In this document: piece after piece, positions 18,201 to 24,381 of the stretch
Numbering within the stretch: position 1 is the first letter of the stretch
Layout: every line of letters starts with the position of its first letter
Source of the DNA: an uncultured Bacteroidales bacterium
GTDB taxonomy: Bacteria > Bacteroidota > Bacteroidia > Bacteroidales > CAIWKO01
NCBI GenBank assembly: GCA_903913285.1
Contig: CAIWKO010000060.1
Coordinates: 1-64,000 of the forward strand
Direction: 5' to 3'
DNA: 64,000 bases
Notes under the pieces: model-generated
Told to the model about the DNA's origin: nothing
Seen by the model: the letters and a program-made list of their open reading frames with translations, nothing else
The model's database searches: none
Translations under genes and position numbers: made by a program

Positions 18201-19657
18201 CTTACCGTTTCGGCCATCGGACGGAACATCTTACCTTCGATGCCAACCAAAGCAAGAATTGGCAAATAAACAATCAGGATAATTACCAAGCCAAATGTGG
18301 CTGAATTGGCAGTTCGTTTAACCGATTCGAACACTTCGAAATCCATTTGCGTGCCGCTCAATCGCTGCACACCAACATGGTGCGTTTTACTTTGCGAGAT
18401 CCGGTGCACCACGCTTTCCACTATAATTACGGCTCCGTCTACAATTATTCCAAAATCGATCGCACCCAGACTCATTAAATTGCCCGAAACGCCAAACAGG
18501 TTCATGAGTGAGATGGCAAACAGCATAGAAAGCGGGATCACTGAAGCAACTACCAGTCCTGCTCTTAAATTGCCCAAAAGTATGATCAGAATGAAAATCA
18601 CTATTAAACCTCCCTCGATCAGATTTCTGGAAACAGTTCCAACAGCCCGGTCGACCAGATCGGTACGATCTAAATAAGGTTGAATCTCTATTCCTTCGGG
18701 TAAGGATTTTTGTATCACCTTGATTTTTTCTTTAACCCCGTCAATCACCTGAGAAGCATTTTTCCCTTTCAGCATCATAACTACACCACCTACTGCTTCA
18801 CCCGAAGTATCTACAATAAAGGCTCCGTATCGTGGAGCACTTCCAAACTGCACTTTCGCAACATCACTGATCAAAACAGGCATCCCACTTTCTGTTGTTT
18901 TTACAACAATGTTTTCGATGTCCTGCATAGAAGTAATGAGTCCTATTCCCCGAATAAAATACGCATTCGGTTTTTTGTCTATATAAGCGCTGCCAGTATT
19001 TTCATTGTTTTTTTCAAGTGCCTCAAAAATATCAGTAAGCGTAACGTTCATACTTTTCAATCTTTCGGGATTTACCGCTATTTCATATTGTTGCAGAAAT
19101 CCTCCATAGCTATTCACGTCGGCAACGCCCGGAGTCCCCAGCATCTCGCGACGAACGATCCAATCCTGTATGGTCCGCAACTGCATAGGATTGTATTTTC
19201 TTTCGTAACCGTGTTTAACATGGAGAGTATATTGGTATATCTCACTAAGTCCGGTGGAAATGGGAGCCAATTCAGGCTTGGTTAATCCCTCCGGAATAGA
19301 AGCTTCGGCTTCGATAAGTCGTTCACTTATCTGTTGACGTGCCCAATATAGGTCTACATCGTCTTTAAAAACAACGGTTACAACAGAGAGACCCAAACGT
19401 GAGATAGATCGCAACTCGACCTTATCAGGAATATTTGCCACCGATATTTCGATGGGAGCAGTAATAAACTGCTCTACTTCGTTTGCTGCAAGCGTTGGTG
19501 CAACAGATATTATCTGAACCTGATTATTGGTTATATCAGGAACAGCATCAATAGGTAATTGCCGGAGTGAAAAAATTCCCCAAACTATAAGTGCTATTAC
19601 AAATAACCCTATAATTATCTTGTTATTAATTGAAAACTTAATGATCTTTTCTATCAT
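15287..19657 (-). CDS. CzcA/CusA-type heavy-metal RND pump fused to a TolC-like outer-membrane domain
   Basis: A 1456-residue fusion. Residues 1 to about 1040 form a complete heavy-metal RND antiporter: first transmembrane helix IGLFVIALIVWGIFSL, duplicated porter and funnel domains, and the HME signature DFGIIVDGAVIIVE in TM4 (about residue 395-410). Residues about 1050-1070 form a second hydrophobic segment (ILIIVALCGFFIFG) followed by SSFAQ, which looks like a cleavable signal peptide. From about 1075 the protein is a TolC/CzcC-like outer-membrane factor (YTLEQAINEALDNNG, long alpha-hairpins). Fused pumps of this type are known in Bacteroidota. With the adaptor gene downstream it would make a full tripartite exporter. 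The ATG at 19657 begins with the standard RND N-terminus MIEKIIKFSINNK. Confidence 0.9.
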   Translation of the reverse strand: MIEKIIKFSINNKIIIGLFVIALIVWGIFSLRQLPIDAVPDITNNQVQIISVAPTLAANEVEQFITAPIEISVANIPDKVELRSISRLGLSVVTVVFKDDVDLYWARQQISERLIEAEASIPEGLTKPELAPISTGLSEIYQYTLHVKHGYERKYNPMQLRTIQDWIVRREMLGTPGVADVNSYGGFLQQYEIAVNPERLKSMNVTLTDIFEALEKNNENTGSAYIDKKPNAYFIRGIGLITSMQDIENIVVKTTESGMPVLISDVAKVQFGSAPRYGAFIVDTSGEAVGGVVMMLKGKNASQVIDGVKEKIKVIQKSLPEGIEIQPYLDRTDLVDRAVGTVSRNLIEGGLIVIFILIILLGNLRAGLVVASVIPLSMLFAISLMNLFGVSGNLMSLGAIDFGIIVDGAVIIVESVVHRISQSKTHHVGVQRLSGTQMDFEVFESVKRTANSATFGLVIILIVYLPILALVGIEGKMFRPMAETVSFAIIGALILSITYVPVASSLYLSRKTSHKRNISDRIIDTIYKAFNPLLNFTIRHKISVLIVSVVLFIGSIFLFNALGGEFIPQLEEGDLAAGVMTLQGGSLSHTIETVEKANKILMTKFPEVKHAICKIGSGEIPTDPTPMETGDYIIVMKDKSEWTSAKTREEMMEKMQDELSVLSGVVFTLQQPIQMRFNELMTGSKQDVAVKIFGDNLETLALKAEEIERVIKPMTGVEELNVEKVTGAGQVQVVYDRQKLARYGLNIADINMILKTAFAGSNAGTVFDEEKRFDLVVRFDKDFRDDIDFIRNLYIPLPNGNQIPLDQIATIEIKNGTAQVSREDTKRRITISFNVHNRDVQSLIEEISEKIDAKVKMPPGYFVTYGGQFENLVAAKKRLAIAVPVALLLICFLLFFAFRSVKQTLLICTAVPMSAIGGVLALFIRGMTFNISAGIGFIALFGVSVLFGIVLFNYLNQLEREGMESATERVLKATKIIFRPVLMAASLAALGFLPMALSTSSGAEVQKPLATVVIGGIISSTILTLLLLPVLYILFSSKRKPKLDDSLKTILIIVALCGFFIFGSSNSSFAQNSNSKTYTLEQAINEALDNNGTVRSANMNVDMNKKLIGASWDIDKAEIGYTYGQSNSFEKDNNINVSQSIQFPTVYVYQTKLSRANFNSARYGLSLTKVQVVAEVKRNYFNLLLSYSKLKLLNYQDSLYMSFQHAADLKIQTGESALLEKLAADSRLMEIKTMKDQVLSDIEICKMKLQSLLNESSGISIAETTLMKLPFDYGNDTSVLNNNPALGLAQQQVNIMKYETQVEGSKILPDFSLGYFNQSNKDLSDADRFTGVSAGVSIPIFFGASVSKVQAAKIKMHIAQNDADTYRKELNNEFQSLMQDYLKYKSSLDYYESNALNQSDMIITQAGKSYQAGDIDYVEYVQNLDKALEIRSNYLETLLGYNMAIIALDEITGKTK

Positions 19658-19827
19658 ACGAACTTATTTACAATTCTATTAAACTATTTTAATGATCGGC
19701 CAATGTGTATTTATTAATACCATAAATGAATCAGCAGAATTGAGCTAAATTCATAAATGAACTAAAAAGCCAATTCCTTTTCATAAAAAATAAGAATATG
19801 AAATCAGCAAAAAAAGACTTGAAGGAA

Positions 19828-20151
19828 TTAAACCAATAATTTAGGCGGTTGCCAAATCTGTTCCGGGATTTCTTTCAAACGAAACTCAATGTATGCAATA
19901 TCGCAAATTGCGGGATTAGTAATCGATATAGAAATATCCAAAGGAATCGTGACTACAATATTCACGTGACAACAGTTACAAAAGCAAAATGGAGAACATT
20001 TATGGCAACAATTAGAATCGTGATGTCCGTCGCACGTAACAATTTTATAAGTGGATTTGGCGCCAAAATTATCATGATCGCCATTATCCTGGCAGGGATA
20101 AGCGCAAAGACTCAGGATATAAATAGCAAATATGAGACTTGATAATTTCAT
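19828..20151 (-). CDS. Small Cys/His-rich secreted protein, first gene of the efflux operon (DUF6660-like)
   Basis: A 107-residue protein with a signal peptide (MKLSSLIFAIYILSLCAYPC) and a dense Cys/His patch (CDGHHDSNCCHKCSPFC, then CNCCHV) that could bind soft metals in the periplasm. The end is IPEQIWQPPKLLV. It resembles a Bacteroidota family commonly found beside CusA/CzcA pumps, which I believe is DUF6660; the name is from memory. It precedes the pump gene by 170 bp on the same strand. Its -7 box ends 5 bp before the ATG, so the mRNA is probably leaderless. Confidence 0.7.
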   Translation of the reverse strand: MKLSSLIFAIYILSLCAYPCQDNGDHDNFGAKSTYKIVTCDGHHDSNCCHKCSPFCFCNCCHVNIVVTIPLDISISITNPAICDIAYIEFRLKEIPEQIWQPPKLLV

Positions 20152-20156
20152 TTTGG

Positions 20157-20187
20157 CAAAAATAAAATTATTTCCGATTCATGACAA
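20157..20187 (-). promoter_or_regulatory. Promoter of the metal-efflux operon (TTG-N20-TATTTTTG)
   Basis: On the minus strand a TTG (20185-20187) is followed after 20 bp by TATTTTTG (20157-20164), a full -33/-7 arrangement for the Bacteroidota primary sigma factor. Only five bases separate the -7 box from the ATG at 20151. Confidence 0.6.
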
Positions 20188-20220
20188 TTAAAATACCGAA
20201 ACAATCGTTTTAAAAAAACT

Positions 20221-20239
20221 ATTTAGAAGAATTTTAAAT
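20221..20239. promoter_or_regulatory. Imperfect ATTTAGA-N5-TTTAAAT palindrome (candidate metal operator)
   Basis: ATTTAGA, AGAAT, TTTAAAT; 13 of 14 arm positions match the perfect palindromes at 55255-55273 and 57899-57917. It directly abuts the -7 box at 20240-20247 of the HMA genes, where a repressor would block RNA polymerase. Confidence 0.45.
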
Positions 20240-20247
20240 TATCTTTG
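20240..20247 (+). promoter_or_regulatory. Putative -7 promoter box for the HMA genes (TATCTTTG)
   Basis: A full TAnnTTTG match 139 bp before the HMA gene at 20387. This leaves a long leader in which I see no recognised riboswitch. Confidence 0.5.
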
Positions 20248-20386
20248 CAGCAGATAATAGGGTTGCAGAGATGTATGACAAATTTTCCGAATTTTGATAA
20301 ACGACATCTGATTTAACAACAATTAGCCCTTTGGCAGATTTTTTGATAAAGAGTTAAACAAAATACTCATTAAACTATTTTCTAAG

Positions 20387-20602
20387 ATGGAAACATATTC
20401 TTTCAAAACCAGTATCAACTGCAACGGATGCCTGTCGAGAGTAAAACCTCTTCTGGATGCCGAAACAAACATTAAATCGTGGAAGGTTGATCTGGAAGAT
20501 CCAAATAAAATATTAACCGTGGAATGCGAAAACCTGAAGCCTTCTGATATTATCGTTATAATAGATAATGCAGGCTTCGAAATAGAACGGCTTGATTCCT
20601 GA
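20387..20602 (+). CDS. Heavy-metal-associated (HMA) domain protein
   Basis: A 71-residue single HMA domain (ferredoxin-like fold). Its metal-binding motif is INCNGC (Cys12, Cys15) instead of the canonical GMxCxxC, followed by LSRVKPLLDAE and the usual strand DLEDPNKILTVE. It has no signal peptide, so it should act in the cytoplasm, probably as a copper-type chaperone or sensor. It is divergent from the efflux operon and 28 bp upstream of a second, exported HMA protein. Confidence 0.75.
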   Translation: METYSFKTSINCNGCLSRVKPLLDAETNIKSWKVDLEDPNKILTVECENLKPSDIIVIIDNAGFEIERLDS

Positions 20603-20630
20603 ATTTTTTAATCTTAAATAATCTAAAACT

Positions 20631-20990
20631 ATGAAAACGAAAAGGACTGTTTTAACAACCTTATTTATGTCGGTGCTACTTATGATATCGGCATGCGGAT
20701 ATTCGCAAAAGAACACCACAGAAATAAAAATTGTAACATCAGCAATTTGCGGACAGTGCAAAGACCGTATCGAAGGAGCATTTGCTTATGAAACCGGTAT
20801 TAAAAGTGCAAAGTTGGATCTAACAACAAAAATTCTGACGGTGGTTTATCATCCGGATAAAACCGATGATAAAAAGATCCGCACGATATTGAACAATCTG
20901 GGCTACGATGCTGACAACACCAAAGCAAATCCGACAGCATATTCAAAACTCCCGGCTTGTTGCAAAAAGCAAGACGAACCAAAAAGATAA
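20631..20990 (+). CDS. HMA-domain lipoprotein, putative periplasmic metal-binding protein
   Basis: A 119-residue lipoprotein with lipobox ISAC (Cys22), an HMA domain carrying Cys40-x-x-Cys43 (AICGQC), and a C-terminal Cys pair (LPACCKK) that could add a second metal site. It would bind or deliver soft metal ions at the envelope, beside the RND efflux system. It is likely co-transcribed with the cytoplasmic HMA protein (28-bp gap). It resembles MerP/CopZ-like exported HMA proteins; the metal is not determined. Confidence 0.75.
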   Translation: MKTKRTVLTTLFMSVLLMISACGYSQKNTTEIKIVTSAICGQCKDRIEGAFAYETGIKSAKLDLTTKILTVVYHPDKTDDKKIRTILNNLGYDADNTKANPTAYSKLPACCKKQDEPKR

Positions 20991-21095
20991 TAAACAAATA
21001 GATCAATCAAAACAAGAATAATCAAAGCAAAGAGATATTTGGCACAAAATTTGAAAAAAGTAAAACCTGAAATCAGTTTATTTGTTTGTTTTTTG

Positions 21096-21103
21096 TATTT
21101 TTG
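21096..21103 (+). promoter_or_regulatory. Putative -7 promoter box before the DUF1573 genes (TATTTTTG)
   Basis: A full TAnnTTTG match, 24 bp before the ATG at 21128. Several TTTG copies lie upstream, but none at ideal spacing. Confidence 0.45.
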
Positions 21104-21127
21104 CTATCTTAAGAAATTATTACGAGT

Positions 21128-21571
21128 ATGAAAAGGTTTATAGTAATCATTACAGTACTGTTAGGTATTTATGCCGGCAAGGCGTTCTCGCAAACCTCAA
21201 AAGGAGCCATCATAAAATTTGAATCGTTGGTTTACGATTACGGAACGATGTATCAGGGCGCTGACGGAAGCTGCGAATTTAAATTCAAGAACGAAGGTGA
21301 TGAACCACTTGTGCTTTCGAATGTTCGTTCGTCGTGTGGTTGCACCATACCTAAATGGCCAAAAGATCCTATTTTTCCCGGACAAAGCGGCGTTATCCAG
21401 GTTACGTATGACAGTAAACGACTGGGGATAATCAGCAAACAGATCAGTGTTGCATCAAATGCCACAGAACCCGCTATTACATTAAACATCAAAGGAAATA
21501 TAATTCAAAAACCAAATGAAATATTGCCTGAAAAACAGGTAAACAGTGGTTTTACACCAATCGCTAATTAA
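21128..21571 (+). CDS. DUF1573 domain protein, copy 1
   Basis: A 147-residue secreted protein. After a signal peptide (to KAFSQ) comes one DUF1573 Ig-like domain: FESLVYDYGTMYQGADG, FKFKNEGDEPLVLSNVRSSCGCTIPKWPKDPIFPGQSG, then a closing strand ISVASNATEPAITLNIKGNI. The Cys pair in SCGCT is the family hallmark. Function is unknown; such domains are abundant in Bacteroidota envelopes. It is paired with a paralog 30 bp downstream, and the second copy is followed by a strong terminator, so the two form a bicistronic unit. Confidence 0.85.
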   Translation: MKRFIVIITVLLGIYAGKAFSQTSKGAIIKFESLVYDYGTMYQGADGSCEFKFKNEGDEPLVLSNVRSSCGCTIPKWPKDPIFPGQSGVIQVTYDSKRLGIISKQISVASNATEPAITLNIKGNIIQKPNEILPEKQVNSGFTPIAN

Positions 21572-21601
21572 TTAACCAACATAAACTTCAATACAAATAA
21601 C

Positions 21602-22015
21602 ATGAAAAAACTATCATTAATTTTCGCACTTTTATTTTTTGTTGCCTTTGCAGCAAAATCACAAACCTCCACCACAGCAACCCAAAAATCAGCAGGACCC
21701 GAAATTACTTTCGAAAATCTGGAACATGATTATGGAACCATTCAACAAGGTGCGGATGGCAACTGTGTATTTAAATTTAAAAATACCGGCAACGAACCTC
21801 TCATCTTATCAGATGTAAGGAAATCATGCGGCTGCACGACACCTACCTGGAGCAAAGAGCCGATACTTCCAGGACAAAACGGAGTTATTAATGTTGGATA
21901 TAACACCAACAATGTAAGCACATTTAACAAATCGATCACCGTTATCTCGAATGCCACCAATGCCACAGTGACACTAACCATAAAAGGCACAGTGACAGCT
22001 AAGGATACGAAATAA
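21602..22015 (+). CDS. DUF1573 domain protein, copy 2
   Basis: A 137-residue paralog of the preceding gene. It has a signal peptide (to AAKSQ), a Thr/Gln-rich linker, then the same domain: FENLEHDYGTIQQGADG, FKFKNTGNEPLILSDVRKSCGCTTPTWSKEPILPGQNG and a final ATVTLTIKGTV. The two copies are similar throughout the domain, so the duplication is fairly recent. It is translated from the same transcript and ends before the hairpin at 22071. Confidence 0.85.
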   Translation: MKKLSLIFALLFFVAFAAKSQTSTTATQKSAGPEITFENLEHDYGTIQQGADGNCVFKFKNTGNEPLILSDVRKSCGCTTPTWSKEPILPGQNGVINVGYNTNNVSTFNKSITVISNATNATVTLTIKGTVTAKDTK

Positions 22016-22070
22016 TTCGCTAAATTTTCAGAATTATTTTCTATTATTCGAAAAAAAGTTAAAAATTTGC

Positions 22071-22099
22071 ACCGGCAAATCAGTTTGCCGGTTTTTTTT
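22071..22099 (+). terminator. Rho-independent terminator of the DUF1573 unit
   Basis: The perfect stem ACCGGCAAA / TTTGCCGGT with a 4-base loop is followed by a T run. The 3' arm also supplies the TTTG used as -33 box by the next gene. Confidence 0.85.
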
Positions 22100-22114
22100 A
22101 TTTATTTAAGTTTG
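22084..22114 (+). promoter_or_regulatory. Aminotransferase promoter embedded in the terminator (TTTG-N19-TAAGTTTG)
   Basis: The -33 TTTG (22084-22087) is part of the terminator stem; 19 bp later comes the -7 box TAAGTTTG (22107-22114). The ATG at 22120 is 5 bp further, so the transcript should be leaderless or nearly so. Confidence 0.65.
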
Positions 22115-22119
22115 TAATT

Positions 22120-23319
22120 ATGCCAAAAATATCAGAAAAAGGTCTGGCAATGCCGGCTTCACCTATCCGTAAACTTGTTCCTTATGCTGAGGAAGCAAAA
22201 CGAAAAGGAAGAAAAGTATATCATTTGAATATCGGTCAACCCGACATCGAAACTCCTGAAGTAGCCATGGATGCGATCAGGAATACTCACATAAAAGTGG
22301 TTGAATACAGTCATTCGGCTGGAATACTATCTTATCGTAAGAAACTGGTAGAATATTACAAACGATGCGACATTGACGTTACAGAAGACCAGATCATAGT
22401 TACCTGTGGCGGATCGGAAGGTATATTGTTTGCTTTTATGGCCTGTTTGAATCCGGGCGATGAAGTAATCATCCCAGAACCATTTTATGCCAATTATAAT
22501 GGTTTTGCTGTAACTGCCGGTGTTGTTGTTAAACCGGTAATTTCAAACATTGAAACTGGTTTTGCTTTACCACCCATCAGCGAATTCGAAAAACTTATAA
22601 CCCCAAAAACAAAAGCCATAATGGTGTGCAATCCGAATAACCCGACAGGGTATCTTTATTCGGAAGCAGAATTGCAGGAACTCCGTTCGCTTATTATAAA
22701 ATATGATCTGTATCTTTTCTCTGATGAAGTTTATCGTGAGTTTTGCTATGACGGTGAAAAACATTTTTCGGTGATGAACCTGAAGGGTATCGACAATAAT
22801 ATAATACTGCTGGATTCCGTTTCGAAACGATACAGCGCCTGCGGTGCCAGAATAGGTATGTTTATCACCCGCAACAAAGAAATCTATAATGTAGCTATGA
22901 AATTTGCTCAGGCACGTTTAAGCCCACCTACATTCGGACAAATACTTTCGGAAGCAGCAATTGACACACCTCAATCCTATTTTGATGCAGTGATGGCAGA
23001 ATATATCTCACGCAGGGATATCGTAGTTGAATCGATCAATAAAATGCCGGGATGTTTTTGTCCGAAACCTAAAGGTGCTTTTTATGCAGTGGCCCGTTTA
23101 CCGATAGACGATTCTGACAAGTTTTGTCAATGGTTGCTTGAAGGTTTTGAATATAACAATCAGACTGTAATGCTGGCACCTGCGACAGGTTTTTATTCTA
23201 CTTGCGGTCTGGGTAAAGATGAAGTTCGCATTAGTTATGTTTTGAAAGTTGAAGATCTGAAGATGTCGATGAAATGCCTGGAAGAAGCATTGAAAGTGTA
23301 TCCGGGAAGAACAAAGTAG
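22120..23319 (+). CDS. PLP-dependent class I/II aminotransferase (aspartate aminotransferase-like)
   Basis: A 399-residue cytoplasmic fold-type I aminotransferase. It shows LNIGQPDIETP near the N-terminus, NPNNPTGYLYSEAEL in the PLP pocket, SDEVYREF, the Schiff-base lysine in SVSKRYSACGARIG (Lys236) and a C-terminal substrate-arginine region (DEVRISYVL). It transfers amino groups between an amino acid and a 2-oxo acid; members of this subgroup are usually annotated as aspartate aminotransferase, but specificity is unproven. It is monocistronic, with its own promoter directly behind a terminator. Confidence 0.85.
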   Translation: MPKISEKGLAMPASPIRKLVPYAEEAKRKGRKVYHLNIGQPDIETPEVAMDAIRNTHIKVVEYSHSAGILSYRKKLVEYYKRCDIDVTEDQIIVTCGGSEGILFAFMACLNPGDEVIIPEPFYANYNGFAVTAGVVVKPVISNIETGFALPPISEFEKLITPKTKAIMVCNPNNPTGYLYSEAELQELRSLIIKYDLYLFSDEVYREFCYDGEKHFSVMNLKGIDNNIILLDSVSKRYSACGARIGMFITRNKEIYNVAMKFAQARLSPPTFGQILSEAAIDTPQSYFDAVMAEYISRRDIVVESINKMPGCFCPKPKGAFYAVARLPIDDSDKFCQWLLEGFEYNNQTVMLAPATGFYSTCGLGKDEVRISYVLKVEDLKMSMKCLEEALKVYPGRTK

Positions 23320-23467
23320 GAAGTTCACCAATCTTTTAGGCATTAAAGCAAAAAAAAGTTTGCAAATAAGAAAGTATTTCATACTTTTGCACTCCCTTTT
23401 GCAAAACACAGGGGAAATTGTAATCCGTTCTTTGTTTCTTATGGATTAACATAAATTCAGCTTACCC

Positions 23468-23557
<90 letters not shown>

Positions 23558-23596
23558 ATTCAGATTGGTTTGATTTTTTTTAATTAATAATTCTTT

Positions 23597-23671
23597 CGGG
23601 GTATAGCGCAGTCCGGCTAGCGTACCTGGTTTGGGACCAGGGGGTCGCAGGTTCGAATCCTGCTACCCCGA
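23597..23671 (+). tRNA. tRNA-Pro (UGG)
   Basis: A 75-nt tRNA. The acceptor is CGGGGTA/TACCCCG with discriminator A, the anticodon loop is TTTGGGA with anticodon TGG, and the T arm is GCAGGTTCGAATCCTGC. CCA is not encoded. Confidence 0.95.
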
Positions 23672-23692
23672 CAAAGATTAAAAAAAGAAAAC

Positions 23693-23765
23693 GGTCCCGT
23701 AGCTCAGTGGATAGAGCAACAGCCTTCTAAGCTGTGGGCCATTGGTTCGAATCCAATCGGGATCA
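23693..23765 (+). tRNA. tRNA-Arg (UCU)
   Basis: A 73-nt tRNA. The acceptor is GGTCCCG/CGGGATC (one G-U pair), the anticodon loop is CTTCTAA with anticodon TCT, and the T arm is ATTGGTTCGAATCCAAT. Confidence 0.95.
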
Positions 23766-23826
23766 CTGATTTTAAGTTCCGATTCTCAATTTCAACAAAA
23801 AGGAAACAAATTAAGCCCATTTACCT

Positions 23827-23900
23827 GGCGAGGTAGCTCAGATGGTTAGAGCGTCGGATTCATAACCCGGAGGTCACGAGTTCAACTCTCGTCCTCGCTA
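23827..23900 (+). tRNA. tRNA with CAU anticodon (elongator Met, possibly Ile2)
   Basis: A 74-nt tRNA. The acceptor is GGCGAGG/CCTCGCT, the anticodon is CAT and the T loop is GTTCAAC. The first pair is G-U rather than the C-A mismatch of initiators, so it is not tRNA-fMet. A lysidine-modified tRNA-Ile cannot be excluded. Confidence 0.9.
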
Positions 23901-23904
23901 CTAA

Positions 23905-23930
23905 AAGCCTTGTAAAATCAAGGCTTTTTT
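23905..23930 (+). terminator. Terminator of the tRNA cluster
   Basis: Stem AAGCCTTG / CAAGGCTT with a 6-base loop and a trailing T run, immediately after the last tRNA. Confidence 0.85.
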
Positions 23931-24003
23931 GTTTTATTATTTACCTTCTTTAATTTTATTGTAATTTTTTTATTAAATTTCGCATCAGGTTATTTTTTTT
24001 GTA

Positions 24004-24011
24004 TATCTTTG
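24004..24011 (+). promoter_or_regulatory. Putative -7 promoter box of the cold-shock gene (TATCTTTG)
   Basis: A full TAnnTTTG match, 30 bp before the ATG at 24042. Confidence 0.5.
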
Positions 24012-24041
24012 CAAATATTTTAATTACACAATACAATAACA

Positions 24042-24233
24042 ATGAAAAAAGGAACAGTAAAATTCTTCAATGAATTAAAAGGTTTTGGATTTATTAAAGA
24101 CAGTGAATCCGACAAAGAATACTTCGTACATGCTTCTGGTTTAGTAGACCAAATTAAAGAAGGCGACGAAGTTAGTTTTGAACTCCAAGAAGGTAAAAAA
24201 GGATTAAATGCAGTAAATGTTAAACGCGTTTAG
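24042..24233 (+). CDS. Cold-shock domain protein (CspA family)
   Basis: A 63-residue single cold-shock domain that binds single-stranded RNA/DNA as an RNA chaperone. RNP1 is KGFGFI, RNP2 is YFVHAS, and the start MKKGTVKFFN is typical. Length is normal for the family. It is monocistronic with its own promoter and terminator. It faces a DEAD-box RNA helicase gene, a partner in cold RNA remodelling. Confidence 0.95.
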   Translation: MKKGTVKFFNELKGFGFIKDSESDKEYFVHASGLVDQIKEGDEVSFELQEGKKGLNAVNVKRV

Positions 24234-24262
24234 TTTAACCCGAATCTGAAGAAATCTTATTA

Positions 24263-24290
24263 GCCCATCGCAAAACGATGGGTTTTTTTT
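24263..24290 (+). terminator. Terminator of the cold-shock gene
   Basis: Stem CCCATCG / CGATGGG with a CAAAA loop and eight T residues. Confidence 0.85.
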
Positions 24291-24298
24291 GTACTAAT

Positions 24299-24340
24299 TA
24301 AAAAGACCTGACAAGTTTAATACCTGTCAGGTCTTTTTTA
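24299..24340. terminator. Bidirectional hairpin between cold-shock and helicase genes
   Basis: AAGACCTGACA / TGTCAGGTCTT forms an 11-bp stem with A-rich 5' and T-rich 3' flanks, so it can terminate transcription from both sides. It probably ends the minus-strand helicase transcript. Confidence 0.75.
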
Positions 24341-24381
24341 TCTTTTTATTAAAGAATATTTACAAATTAATTCACCAAGAT

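Noticed and set aside
18710..19285. Antisense frame inside the RND pump gene
   Set aside because: The pump frame is strongly supported over the whole interval.
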